Source: Pseudomonadota bacterium
GTDB taxonomy: Bacteria > Pseudomonadota > Alphaproteobacteria > Rhizobiales > Xanthobacteraceae
Direction of reading: 5' to 3'
NCBI GenBank assembly: GCA_023387555.1
Contig: JAEWHY010000024.1
Location: 1-34,027 of the forward strand
DNA length: 34,027 nt
The translations under genes and the position numbers were made by a program. The number at the start of each line of letters is the position of its first letter. Position 1 is the first letter of the stretch. The notes below the pieces were generated by a model. It made no database searches, was not told where the DNA came from, and was given only the letters and a program-made list of their open reading frames with translations. Shown one piece after another: positions 1 through 7,161 of this stretch.

Positions 1-351
1 GGTGCCATCCTTGTTGATGTCCTCGCCGGAGACCGCTTCCAGCGCCTCCTCATGTTCCTCATGCGGAGTGCGCAGCTCGCGCCACATCTTCCAGCAGACC
101 CAGAGCAGCAGCAGGCCGCCGGCGAGCAGCAGTCCGACGATCTGGAGCAACTGCGTGGTCAGCAGCGCGAAGACGATACGCAGCAGCGTGGCCGCGGCGA
201 TACCGATCAGGATCACCTTGGTGCGCTGGTCGGCGGGAAGGCCTGCCGCGGCGAGGCCGATGACGATGGCGTTATCGCCTGCCAGCACCAGGTCGATCAT
301 GATGACCTGGAAGAAGGCACTTAAGACTGAAGGCGTAATGAGGTCGAACAC
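1..351 (-). CDS. TerC family integral membrane protein (partial, C-terminus beyond the window)
   Basis: This leftward frame stays open to the window edge and encodes the first 117 residues of a TerC/YjbE-type membrane protein. The characteristic acidic motif LVLAGDNAIVIGLA is at about residues 21-34, inside the first membrane helix. A second and a third hydrophobic segment follow at about 46-64 and 68-86, and then a charged, acidic cytoplasmic loop. TerC proteins are known or suspected metal exporters (manganese, tellurite resistance); the substrate here is unknown. The start is GTG at 351, preceded by AGAGGAG at a normal distance. The 155 bases upstream look structured (see the leader entry). 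The family assignment is firm. The length and full topology cannot be judged because the gene is cut. Confidence 0.85.
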   Translation of the reverse strand, partial: MFDLITPSVLSAFFQVIMIDLVLAGDNAIVIGLAAAGLPADQRTKVILIGIAAATLLRIVFALLTTQLLQIVGLLLAGGLLLLWVCWKMWRELRTPHEEHEEALEAVSGEDINKDGT

Positions 352-480
352 GACCGGACTCCTCTTGTTGTTATGGAATGGTCCTGTCGGCGATCGCGGG
401 ATTTTCATCCCAACCTGGCGGGGCCATTCCTTGCGGAATTCCAGTCCGACATCGCGACCTGTGAGGATCGCCAGAGGGGC
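352..480 (-). promoter_or_regulatory. Possible structured 5' leader of the TerC gene
   Basis: Read on the minus strand, this leader can form two short hairpins closed by GNRA-type loops: ATTCC-GCAA-GGAAT (439-426) and GGGAT-GAAA-ATCCC (411-398). Both lie inside a possible 7-bp long-range stem, GGCGATC (472-466) with GATCGCC (395-389). A competing pairing, TGTCGG with CCGACA, would use part of the same strand. Mn-sensing yybP-ykoY leaders are known upstream of TerC-family genes elsewhere, but I do not see their conserved core here. The pairing was found by eye without folding energies, so this is a candidate only. Confidence 0.3.
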
Positions 481-506
481 CCGGCCTGGATGAAGTGCTA
501 TCTAGG

Positions 507-842
507 TTACGGGGTCGTGGATGCGACCCCAAGCAGTTGCGAAACCTGTAGCGGCTCGCTGAACGCGCTGGCGGCGATGCCGATCAGCACGCATGCGCCG
601 GCGAAGTCCCAGATCGTCACAGCCGCTGACCGGCGTGGTGTCCGTGCCAGCAGACCTGCGACGGCTGTCATGGCGGCGACCGCAAAAGCGACCGCCGCGA
701 TGGCCGGCAGGAGCAGATCCGGGGACAGCTGCGGTGCGACATACACCGCCGGCAAAGCCGCGACGGCAGCAACCAGCGGGACGTCGATCGACGCCAGCCG
801 GTTTGGCCGTTGAGAGCCCTGTTCCGAACTATCCTGCCCCAT
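507..842 (-). CDS. Small three-helix membrane protein, function unknown
   Basis: This 111-residue protein has a short polar N-terminus and three hydrophobic segments, at roughly residues 18-38, 42-65 and 74-93. I do not recognise the family. The ATG at 842 is chosen because GGAGCGGGAC lies just upstream; an in-frame GTG at 854 would add four residues. The gene points the same way as TerC and ends 155 bases before the TerC start. No catalytic motif is visible. It is called real because it has a good ribosome site, a membrane-protein composition and no better frame opposite it. Confidence 0.6.
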   Translation of the reverse strand: MGQDSSEQGSQRPNRLASIDVPLVAAVAALPAVYVAPQLSPDLLLPAIAAVAFAVAAMTAVAGLLARTPRRSAAVTIWDFAGACVLIGIAASAFSEPLQVSQLLGVASTTP

Positions 843-1013
843 GTCCCGCTCCACGGGGGACGCAGCAAGTACCGTCCCACGCGCGGCGCACGCTAGGCGG
901 AGAGCTGCCGATCGTGCATCCGCATCACTGCTGCCGTAGAAATACGGGTGGCGGTTAGAGAGAGATGGTTGTTGCTGGAACCCGAAGCCCCGCGGTGCCG
1001 CCGACTGGCGGTA

Positions 1014-1628
1014 TCAGGGCTCGATCCGGCCGAGGCGAATCGCCTGGCGCACCAGCACCGCGACGCTTTCCGCCTGCATCTTTTCCATGATCTGGGCGCG
1101 GTAGCTTTCCACCGTGCGGGTCGAGAGATCGAGCTTTGCCGCGATCGCCTGGCTGGTGAAGCCGCCGGCGACCAGGTCGAAAATCTCCGCCTGTCGCGGG
1201 GTGAGCCGGCCGAAGCGTTCGGCGAGATCGTCATGCTGCCGGACGGTGTCCTGCGCAGCAAAGACGCGGGCGAGCGCCCGATTGATGGCGGCGACCAGCT
1301 TGGTGTCGTCGATCGGCTTTTCGATGAAGTCCTCGGCGCCTGCCTTAAGGCCCGCTACCGCCATCGGCACGTCAGCATGGCCGGACACCAGGATGATGGG
1401 GATGGCGATGCCGCGCTTCGCCATTTCGCCGACCAGCGCGATCCCGTCCATGCCGGGCATCCGGACGTCGGCGACCACGCAGCCCGGCCGGGAGGCCGTC
1501 ACCGCGTGAAGGAACGCGGTCGCCGAGTCGAAGACCTCGACCCGGAAGCCGAAGACGCTCAGCATCTCGCCGATCGCGTCGCGCACGGACGGCTGGTCGT
1601 CGATGACGAATATGGTCGGGGAGGTCAT
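1014..1628 (-). CDS. FixJ/NarL-type response regulator
   Basis: This 204-residue two-domain regulator starts with a receiver domain (about 1-120). Visible are the acidic pair IDDQ near the N-terminus, the phosphoacceptor Asp in ADVRMPGMDG and the conserved Lys in EKPID. A LuxR/GerE helix-turn-helix follows (LTPRQAEIFDLVAGG, then STRTVESYRAQI). The start is ATG at 1628; the frame runs further upstream, but that part overlaps the kinase end and lacks receiver similarity. It lies 25 bases downstream of the histidine kinase on the same strand and is almost certainly its partner. The pair is divergent from the HpaB-type monooxygenase, which makes that gene a plausible target, but no binding site was identified. 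Confidence 0.92.
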   Translation of the reverse strand: MTSPTIFVIDDQPSVRDAIGEMLSVFGFRVEVFDSATAFLHAVTASRPGCVVADVRMPGMDGIALVGEMAKRGIAIPIILVSGHADVPMAVAGLKAGAEDFIEKPIDDTKLVAAINRALARVFAAQDTVRQHDDLAERFGRLTPRQAEIFDLVAGGFTSQAIAAKLDLSTRTVESYRAQIMEKMQAESVAVLVRQAIRLGRIEP

Positions 1629-1653
1629 GTCCGGCGGACTCGGGCGCAGATTG

Positions 1654-3339
1654 TTATTGGAGGTCCCGCGGCTGTTCAAGCGGCAGCGAGAACCTGAATT
1701 CGGTGTGGCCGGATTCGCCGGATTGCAGCCAGATGCGTCCGCCATGCGATTCGATGATGGCCAGACAGATCGACAGCCCAAGCCCAAGGCCTTCAAGTTT
1801 TGAGGTGGTCATCGGATCGAACATGGTGGGGGCCAGCTGCGGCCCAATGCCGGGGCCATTGTCGCGGACGGCGATTTCGAGTCGCGCAGGCTCCGTCAGA
1901 AGCATGGCGGAAATCCGGATTGCGCCATTCTTTTGCTGCGCGCCGGAAATCGCTTCGGTGGCGTTGCGAATGAGGTTGAGGATCACCTGCTCGATCTGGA
2001 TGCGATCGCCATGAGCCATCGGCAGGCCGTCCGGGATGTCGGCCCTGATCTCGATCCCGCGTGCCTGCGTATCCGGACGCGCCAGCATCAGCGCATCCTC
2101 GATGGCGGTGCGGATTTCGAAGCTCGAAACATGCGGACGCCCGCGCCGCAGGAATTCGCGCATCCGGCGCAACACGCCGCTGGCGTGATCGATCTGGGCG
2201 ACCGCGTTGGCGACATTCCCGGCCGCGCGCGGCACATCGGGACCGGGGCCTTCGAGGATATGCTGCGCCGAGCGCGCGAGCGCGCGCGCTGCCGTCATCG
2301 GCTGGTTGATCTCATGCGCGAGCGCCGATGCCATGCCGCTGACCAGCATGAAGCGCGCGGCGCGGCTCGATTCGATTTCCTTCTCGCGCAGGCGGTCCTC
2401 CGCAAGCCGCCGCAGCGCATCGGCATTCTGCCGCTCACTGACCACGGCGCCGACGATCAGTCCGGTGCCGGTCAGCACCAGCATGAGGGTCTGCATGTCG
2501 GTGAATGCCGGCGCGTCATAGCCGAAATAATGCATCAGCCCGACCAGCGCGAATTGCGTGACGGCGAGCGCCGCGCAGGCGCCGTCGAAGCCGTGACGCA
2601 CCGCGGCCAGCACCACCGGCACGAACAGCAGGTAGAAATAGCGCAGGCCGCCGTCACTGGCGCCGCCGACGATGACATAGAGCGCGATGCAGCTGAGCGC
2701 GGCGTAGAGCGCGACTTCGAGCGCGAGCGGTCGCGAATAGCCGGTCAGCGACGCGCGGCCCTGCATCAGCATGATGAGACGCAGGGTGAGCGGCGTCATC
2801 ACGGCGATGCCGATGATGTCGCCGAGCAGCAGCGGCGTCGCAGCGGTCAGGATATTGTCGAGCGCGATGCGGTCGTCCAGCAGCAGCAGCAGCGCGACCA
2901 GCGCCGATGTGACGAGCGCGGCCGCGATGCCGCCCGCCAGCAGCACGATCAGATCGCGCAGATGATAGAGGCCGGCGTCGAGGCGCAGGATCTGGCGGAT
3001 GACGAGCGCGGCGCTGCCATAGACCAGCGCTATGATCGCGGCGATGGCGACGATCACTGGCCATTGCAGCGCGGTGCGCACGACGAACAGCTCGGCCGCG
3101 ATCATGCCGGCGAACAGCACCGCCGCGTAAGCCGGCCCGCGCAGCAGCGCGAAGGCGAACACCACGCCCAGACCCGGATTCCACGGCGTGATCGGGACGC
3201 TCATGAATTCGTGGATGGAACTGAGCCATTCCATCGCCACGAACACGACGAGCAACGCGACGCCGGGTACCGCCTGCGTGATCCAGAACCGGGATCGGGC
3301 GATCGAATTCAGGCCGCCGGTCTGGGATCGAGCGGTCAT
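1654..3339 (-). CDS. MASE1-domain sensor histidine kinase
   Basis: The N-terminal half, to about residue 305, is a multi-helix membrane region with the layout of a MASE1 sensor (WNPGLGVVFAFALL, then repeated helices). A short linker leads to the kinase core. The H-box ALAHEINQPMTAA carries the phosphorylated His at about residue 342, the N-box is NLIRNATEAI, and the G-boxes are DNGPGIG and GLGLGLSI, in the style of FixL/DctB kinases. The start is placed at ATG 3339 because AAAGGAGG precedes it, at a slightly long spacing; an in-frame GTG at 3387 would add 16 residues. No PAS or haem domain is seen, so the signal is probably sensed by the membrane domain. It forms an operon with the regulator downstream. 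Confidence 0.92.
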   Translation of the reverse strand: MTARSQTGGLNSIARSRFWITQAVPGVALLVVFVAMEWLSSIHEFMSVPITPWNPGLGVVFAFALLRGPAYAAVLFAGMIAAELFVVRTALQWPVIVAIAAIIALVYGSAALVIRQILRLDAGLYHLRDLIVLLAGGIAAALVTSALVALLLLLDDRIALDNILTAATPLLLGDIIGIAVMTPLTLRLIMLMQGRASLTGYSRPLALEVALYAALSCIALYVIVGGASDGGLRYFYLLFVPVVLAAVRHGFDGACAALAVTQFALVGLMHYFGYDAPAFTDMQTLMLVLTGTGLIVGAVVSERQNADALRRLAEDRLREKEIESSRAARFMLVSGMASALAHEINQPMTAARALARSAQHILEGPGPDVPRAAGNVANAVAQIDHASGVLRRMREFLRRGRPHVSSFEIRTAIEDALMLARPDTQARGIEIRADIPDGLPMAHGDRIQIEQVILNLIRNATEAISGAQQKNGAIRISAMLLTEPARLEIAVRDNGPGIGPQLAPTMFDPMTTSKLEGLGLGLSICLAIIESHGGRIWLQSGESGHTEFRFSLPLEQPRDLQ

Positions 3340-3409
3340 CGTGTTTGCGGCGGCCTCCTTTGCCCACCTTTGCGGCAACGGCGTCACTCTACAGGCTGGC
3401 GCGGCTCTC

Positions 3410-3438
3410 TTGCCATCGCAAAACCGCTTCCATATCGT
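3410..3438 (+). promoter_or_regulatory. Candidate sigma70-type promoter for the HpaB-type gene
   Basis: TTGCCA and TATCGT are separated by 17 bases and lie about 90 bases upstream of the monooxygenase start, in the region divergent from the histidine kinase. The -10 matches the consensus only moderately. It was identified by eye. Confidence 0.35.
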
Positions 3439-3491
3439 ATCGGATGACTGGCTAGGAGCTTGATTTCAATCGGGCATTCGACGCCGCATGA

Positions 3492-3513
3492 GCCGCGGAA
3501 AACGCGGCCTTTT
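3492..3513 (+). promoter_or_regulatory. Leader hairpin with T-run just before the ribosome site
   Basis: GCCGCG-GAAAA-CGCGGC is followed directly by CTTTT and then by the Shine-Dalgarno sequence GGGAGG of the HpaB-type gene. It looks like a short attenuator or mRNA-stabilising hairpin. Six base pairs is short for an intrinsic terminator. Confidence 0.3.
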
Positions 3514-3526
3514 GGGAGGATAACAG

Positions 3527-5260
3527 ATGTCTCGAGCGGCGCTTCGCGACGACAAGGCGGCCTTTGCGGCCGATCCGGCGACCACCGGAAAGATCAAGGT
3601 CTCGACGCCCATGAACGGCGAGCAGTTCCTCGATTCGCTGCGCGACGGGCGCGAGGTCTACATCTACGGCGAGCGGGTCCAGGACGTCACCACGCATCCG
3701 GCGTTCCGCAACACCTCGCGGATGATCGCGCGCCTGTATGACGCGCTGCATGATCCCAAGCACGCCGACAAGCTGCTGCAGCCGACCGACACCGGCAATG
3801 GTGGCATGACGCAGGCCTATTTCAAGGCGCCGCGCAACGTCGCCGAATCGGTTGCCGGGCGCGACGCCATCGCCGAATGGGCGAAGATCACCTATGGCTG
3901 GCTCGGCCGCGCGCCCGACTACAAGGCGGCGTTCCTCGGCACGCTCGGCGCCAATGCCGACTTCTACGATCCGTGGCAGGAGAACGCCAAGCGCTGGTAC
4001 CAGTTCTGTCAGGAGCGGGTTCCGTTCGTCAATCACGCCTTCATCCATCCGCCGGTCGACCGCAATCGTCCGCCGAACGAGGTCGGTGACGTCTGCTGCC
4101 ATGTCGAGAAGGAAACCGATGCCGGCATCGTCGTGTCGGGGGCGAAGGTGGTTGCGACCGGTTCGGCGCTGACCAATTACACCTTCGTCGCCCACCACGG
4201 GCTGATCCCGGTCCAGGACAAGAACTTCGCGGCGATCTTCATGATCCCGACCAACGCGCCGGGCGTGAAGCTGATCTGCCGGCCCTCCTACGAAATGACG
4301 TCGACCGCGATGGGCTCGCCGTTCGACTATCCGCTGTCGAGCCGCATCGACGAGAACGACGCGGTGTTCATTCTCGACAAGGTGCTGATCCCCTGGGAGA
4401 ACGTGTTCTGCTACGGCGATATCGAGAAGGCGAACAACTTCTTCCCGCGTACCGGCTTCCTGCCGCGCGCGCTGCTGCATGGCTGCACGCGGCTTGCGGT
4501 GAAGCTCGACTTCATCGCCGGTCTGCTGCTGAAGGCGGTCGAGGCCACCGGCTCGAAGGACTTCCGCGGCGTGCAGGCCAATGTCGGCGAGGTGCTGGTC
4601 TGGCGCAACCTGTTCTGGGGCCTGACCGAGGCGATGGCCCGCAATCCGAAGCCATGGGTCGGCGATTATCTTCTGCCGGACATCGAACCGGCCGGCGCCT
4701 ATCAGATCATTTCGACGATGGCCTACACCAAGGTCAAATACATCATCGAGCAGACGGTGGCGTCGGGCCTGATCTATCTCAACTCGTCGGCGCGCGACTT
4801 CAAGAATCCGGAGATCCGGCCCTATATCGACAAGTACATGCGCGGCTCGAACGGTTATGACGCGGTCGATCGCGTGAAACTGCTCAAGCTTCTATGGGAT
4901 GCGATCGGCACCGAATTCGGCGGGCGGCACGAACTCTACGAGATCAACTACGGCGGCTCGACCGAGGAAATCCGCCGGTATGTTCTGTTCGGGGCGATGG
5001 CCGGCGGCACGGCGAGGAACCTGCAGGGCTTCGCCGAGCAGTGCATGGCCGAATATGATCTCGACGGCTGGAAGGTGCCCGATCTCATGGATCCGGACGA
5101 ACTCAGCTATCACGCGATCCGCAGTGCCGGTTCGGTGTCGCCGCAGATCGCCCGCGAGCAGGAGGCGGCGCCGAAGCTGCACAGCGTGAAGACGCCCGGC
5201 AGCGATTTCGCCAGCAGCAATCAGTCGGGCGGTTTCCGCAATCCGTATGCGGTGCCGTGA
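3527..5260 (+). CDS. HpaB-family FADH2-dependent aromatic monooxygenase with a GGFRNPYA tail
   Basis: This 577-residue protein resembles the large oxygenase of two-component 4-hydroxyphenylacetate 3-monooxygenases. Such enzymes use free reduced flavin and O2 to hydroxylate phenolic or heteroaromatic rings in the cytoplasm. The HpaB N-domain (about 28-300) has MNGEQFLDSLRDGR at its start and the segments VSGAKVVATGSALTNY and EMTSTAMGSPFDYPLSS. The C-domain follows to about 530 (for example FGAMAGGTARNLQGFAE). It is about 55 residues longer than E. coli HpaB. The extra residues include a polar tail ending in GGFRNPYA at residues 568-575, two residues from the end. The start ATG follows GGGAGGATAACAG. 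No HpaC-type flavin reductase is in the window. The natural substrate is unknown. The next gene converges on it and carries the same peptide three times. Confidence 0.9.
   Translation: MSRAALRDDKAAFAADPATTGKIKVSTPMNGEQFLDSLRDGREVYIYGERVQDVTTHPAFRNTSRMIARLYDALHDPKHADKLLQPTDTGNGGMTQAYFKAPRNVAESVAGRDAIAEWAKITYGWLGRAPDYKAAFLGTLGANADFYDPWQENAKRWYQFCQERVPFVNHAFIHPPVDRNRPPNEVGDVCCHVEKETDAGIVVSGAKVVATGSALTNYTFVAHHGLIPVQDKNFAAIFMIPTNAPGVKLICRPSYEMTSTAMGSPFDYPLSSRIDENDAVFILDKVLIPWENVFCYGDIEKANNFFPRTGFLPRALLHGCTRLAVKLDFIAGLLLKAVEATGSKDFRGVQANVGEVLVWRNLFWGLTEAMARNPKPWVGDYLLPDIEPAGAYQIISTMAYTKVKYIIEQTVASGLIYLNSSARDFKNPEIRPYIDKYMRGSNGYDAVDRVKLLKLLWDAIGTEFGGRHELYEINYGGSTEEIRRYVLFGAMAGGTARNLQGFAEQCMAEYDLDGWKVPDLMDPDELSYHAIRSAGSVSPQIAREQEAAPKLHSVKTPGSDFASSNQSGGFRNPYAVP
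5228..5251 (+). other. GGFxNPYA peptide motif, copy in the monooxygenase C-terminus
   Basis: This codes for GGFRNPYA, followed by Val-Pro and the stop codon. Three related octapeptides are encoded on the other strand at 5412-5435, 5526-5549 and 5631-5654. The codons for the shared residues differ between copies. Confidence 0.85.
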
Positions 5261-5266
5261 GCTTTG

Positions 5267-5367
5267 GTCATTCCGGGACGACGCGAAGCGGCGGGCCCGG
5301 AATCCATAACCACGATCGGGAGTATGGATTCCGGGTTCGCGACCTGACGGTCGCGCCCCGGAATGAC
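5267..5367. repeat. Intergenic nested inverted repeat, family A copy 1 (101 bp)
   Basis: The outer arms GTCATTCCGGG and CCCCGGAATGAC enclose inner arms CCCGGAATCCATA and TATGGATTCCGGG. The copy at 32382-32482 has the same length and near-identical arms. It fills the gap between two convergent genes, where it may also end transcription in both directions. I associate this repeat type with Bradyrhizobium and its relatives. Confidence 0.85.
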
Positions 5368-5393
5368 GGTCAAACGATTGGTGGAAGCAATCG

Positions 5394-6419
5394 TTACTTC
5401 TCCACGCTCCGCGCGTAGGGATTGGAGAAGCCGCCCGACACGTCGCCGCGCTCATGCGCAGGTGCGGCTGCGTCCGGCGCGGCTTGGTCGGGCTTCTTCG
5501 GTGCGAAATCGTAGGACACGGCCCGTGCGTACGGGTTGTAGAAACCGCCCATGGTCTGGCCTCTTTGATTGAGATCGGCGTCGCCCTCGGGCGAGTGCCG
5601 CAGATCGTCCCGCGTAGGCGCGATGGTACGCGCGAATGGGTTAACAAAACCTCCCGTTGCGCTTTGCTGTGCCTCTGCATGCGGTGTGGCGGCGGCAGTT
5701 TCCGGCTCGGCCGTCACGCCGAGATAGGCGCGGGCTATCGCGGCATCCTTTTGCATCTGCGCGGCGGTGCCCGACGAATGGATGCGGCCGTTCTCCAGCA
5801 CATAGACGATGTCGGCGAGCTGCAGGCTCTGATGCGCATTCTGCTCGACCAGCACCACGGCCTGGCCGCCCTGCGTGATGGTGCGCAGCGTCGCGAACAA
5901 TTCCTTGATCAGCCGCGGCGACAATCCGAGCGAAGGCTCGTCGAGCAGCAGGAACTTCGGCTCAGACATCAGCGCGCGCGCAATCGCCAGCATCTGCTGC
6001 TCGCCGCCGCTCATGGTCTTGGCGAGCTGGTTCCTGCGTTCGGCCAGCCGCGGGAATGTCGTGAGCTGCTTCTCGAGCTGACGCGCTTCGTCGGCGCGCG
6101 CGCGCTCCGGATAGGAGCCGAGCTTGAGATTGTCGATCACCGTCATCTCGCCGAACAAACGGCGGCCCTCGGGCACCAGCGCAATGCCGGCCGAGACGAT
6201 GCGGTGCGGCGGCTCGTTCTCGATCGGGCGGTCCTCGAACAGGATGCGGCTGCCGGGCCGCGCCTGCACGAGACCGGCGATGGTTTTCAGGAGCGTGGTC
6301 TTGCCCGCGCCATTGGCGCCGAGAATCACGGTGGTGCGGGCGGCCGGAATCTCGATCGAGACGTCGTGCAGGGCCTCGTGCTTGCCATAGGCGACGCTGA
6401 CATGTTCAAGCCGCAGCAT
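5394..6419 (-). CDS. livF: LivF-type ABC transporter ATPase with a repeated C-terminal GGFxNP(Y/F)A tail
   Basis: Residues 1-235 are a standard LivF nucleotide-binding domain of a branched-chain-amino-acid-type (HAAT) importer. The Walker A motif is GANGAGKT (34-41), the signature MSGGEQQ (136-142), the Walker B FLLLDEP (156-162), and VEQNA is at 191-195. LivF proteins normally stop near here. This one continues for about 105 residues rich in Ala, Pro, Gln and Asp, and likely disordered. The tail carries GGFVNPFA (256-263), GGFYNPYA (291-298) and GGFSNPYA (329-336), each followed by Arg. The same octapeptide ends the neighbouring HpaB-type enzyme. The start ATG overlaps the end of livG by 14 bases. 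It is the last gene of the leftward operon. Confidence 0.93.
   Translation of the reverse strand: MLRLEHVSVAYGKHEALHDVSIEIPAARTTVILGANGAGKTTLLKTIAGLVQARPGSRILFEDRPIENEPPHRIVSAGIALVPEGRRLFGEMTVIDNLKLGSYPERARADEARQLEKQLTTFPRLAERRNQLAKTMSGGEQQMLAIARALMSEPKFLLLDEPSLGLSPRLIKELFATLRTITQGGQAVVLVEQNAHQSLQLADIVYVLENGRIHSSGTAAQMQKDAAIARAYLGVTAEPETAAATPHAEAQQSATGGFVNPFARTIAPTRDDLRHSPEGDADLNQRGQTMGGFYNPYARAVSYDFAPKKPDQAAPDAAAPAHERGDVSGGFSNPYARSVEK
5412..5654 (-). other. Region encoding three GGFxNP(Y/F)A peptide copies
   Basis: The copies lie at 5631-5654, 5526-5549 and 5412-5435, spaced 35 and 38 residues apart. Each octapeptide is followed by Arg and is separated by unrelated acidic or Ala/Pro-rich linkers. 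GGF is written GGAGGTTTT, GGCGGTTTC and GGCGGCTTC in the three copies. The linkers do not resemble each other, so this is not a simple recent DNA tandem duplication. Confidence 0.85.
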
Positions 6420-7161
6420 CGTCGGCTCCCGTGTCGGTTCCGAGATAGGCCTGCATCACCTGGCGGTTCGACAGCACCGCATGGGGCGTGCCCTCGGCGA
6501 TCTTCTCGCCGGCATTCATGACTACGCAGGTGTCGCACAGCGCGCGGATCGCCTCCATCACATGTTCGATCATGACGATGGTGACGCCATCCTTCTTGAT
6601 CTGGCGGATCAGCGCGATGCCGACCTGCAATTCGGTAGGATTGAGCCCGGCGAGCCACTCGTCGAGCAGAAGGAGGTCGGGGCGCGTTGCCAGCGCGCGC
6701 GCGAGTTCGATGCGCTTCTGGTCGATATAGGTGAGCTGCGAGCCGTACAGATGGGCCTGTCCCGCCAGCCCGACCCGCGCGATCAATCGTTCGGCGTCAT
6801 GCGCGGCCATGGTGGGGCTCGCCGGGTCGGCACCGAACATGCGGCCGAGCATCACGTTTTCCAGCGCGGTCATGCCCGGCAACACGCGCACCAGCTGGAA
6901 GGTTCGGGCGATGCGCGCGCGGCAGACTTCGAACGAGCGGCGGCCGACGAGCTCCTGTCCGCGAAACCGGATCGAGCCGGCATCCGGGGTCAGCTCCGCG
7001 GTGATGAGATTGAGCACTGTGGTCTTGCCCGAGCCGTTCGGACCGATCAGGCCGGCGATCGTGCCGCGCTTGATCTCGAACGAGATGTCGCGCACGGCGA
7101 CGAGGCCGCCGAACGCCTTGCGCAGCCCGCTGACGGTCAGAAGAGTTTCGCCGGCGCTCAT
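6406..7161 (-). CDS. livG: LivG-type ABC transporter ATPase with altered signature motif
   Basis: This 251-residue ATPase pairs with LivF to drive the HAAT importer. The Walker A motif is GPNGSGKT (40-47). The Walker B is DLLLLDE (162-168), followed by Trp instead of the usual Pro, and the switch His lies in MIEHVME. The ABC signature, normally LSYGxQ in this subfamily, reads LTYIDQ (143-148), so the conserved Gly is Ile. The C-terminus is short and Ala-rich and has no GGFxNPYA copy. The start ATG at 7161 overlaps the stop of livM by four bases (ATGA), which indicates translational coupling. The frame stays open upstream, but that part overlaps livM and lacks ATPase similarity. Confidence 0.92.
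   Translation of the reverse strand: MSAGETLLTVSGLRKAFGGLVAVRDISFEIKRGTIAGLIGPNGSGKTTVLNLITAELTPDAGSIRFRGQELVGRRSFEVCRARIARTFQLVRVLPGMTALENVMLGRMFGADPASPTMAAHDAERLIARVGLAGQAHLYGSQLTYIDQKRIELARALATRPDLLLLDEWLAGLNPTELQVGIALIRQIKKDGVTIVMIEHVMEAIRALCDTCVVMNAGEKIAEGTPHAVLSNRQVMQAYLGTDTGADDAAA

Noticed and set aside
352..480. yybP-ykoY manganese riboswitch upstream of the TerC gene
   Set aside because: The conserved core sequences of that riboswitch were not found; only generic hairpins are visible.
934..1011. Small hairpins downstream of the response regulator as terminators
   Set aside because: Stems are only five base pairs and no T-run follows.
1933..3447. Long rightward open frame opposite the histidine kinase
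   Set aside because: Its product is a run of Arg, His, Asp and Gln typical of the antisense of a high-GC membrane protein gene. It has no ribosome site, and the kinase on the other strand has clear domains.
5412..5654. Explaining the GGFxNPYA copies as a DNA tandem repeat
   Set aside because: Codons differ between copies and the linkers are unrelated in sequence and length, so a recent DNA duplication does not account for them.
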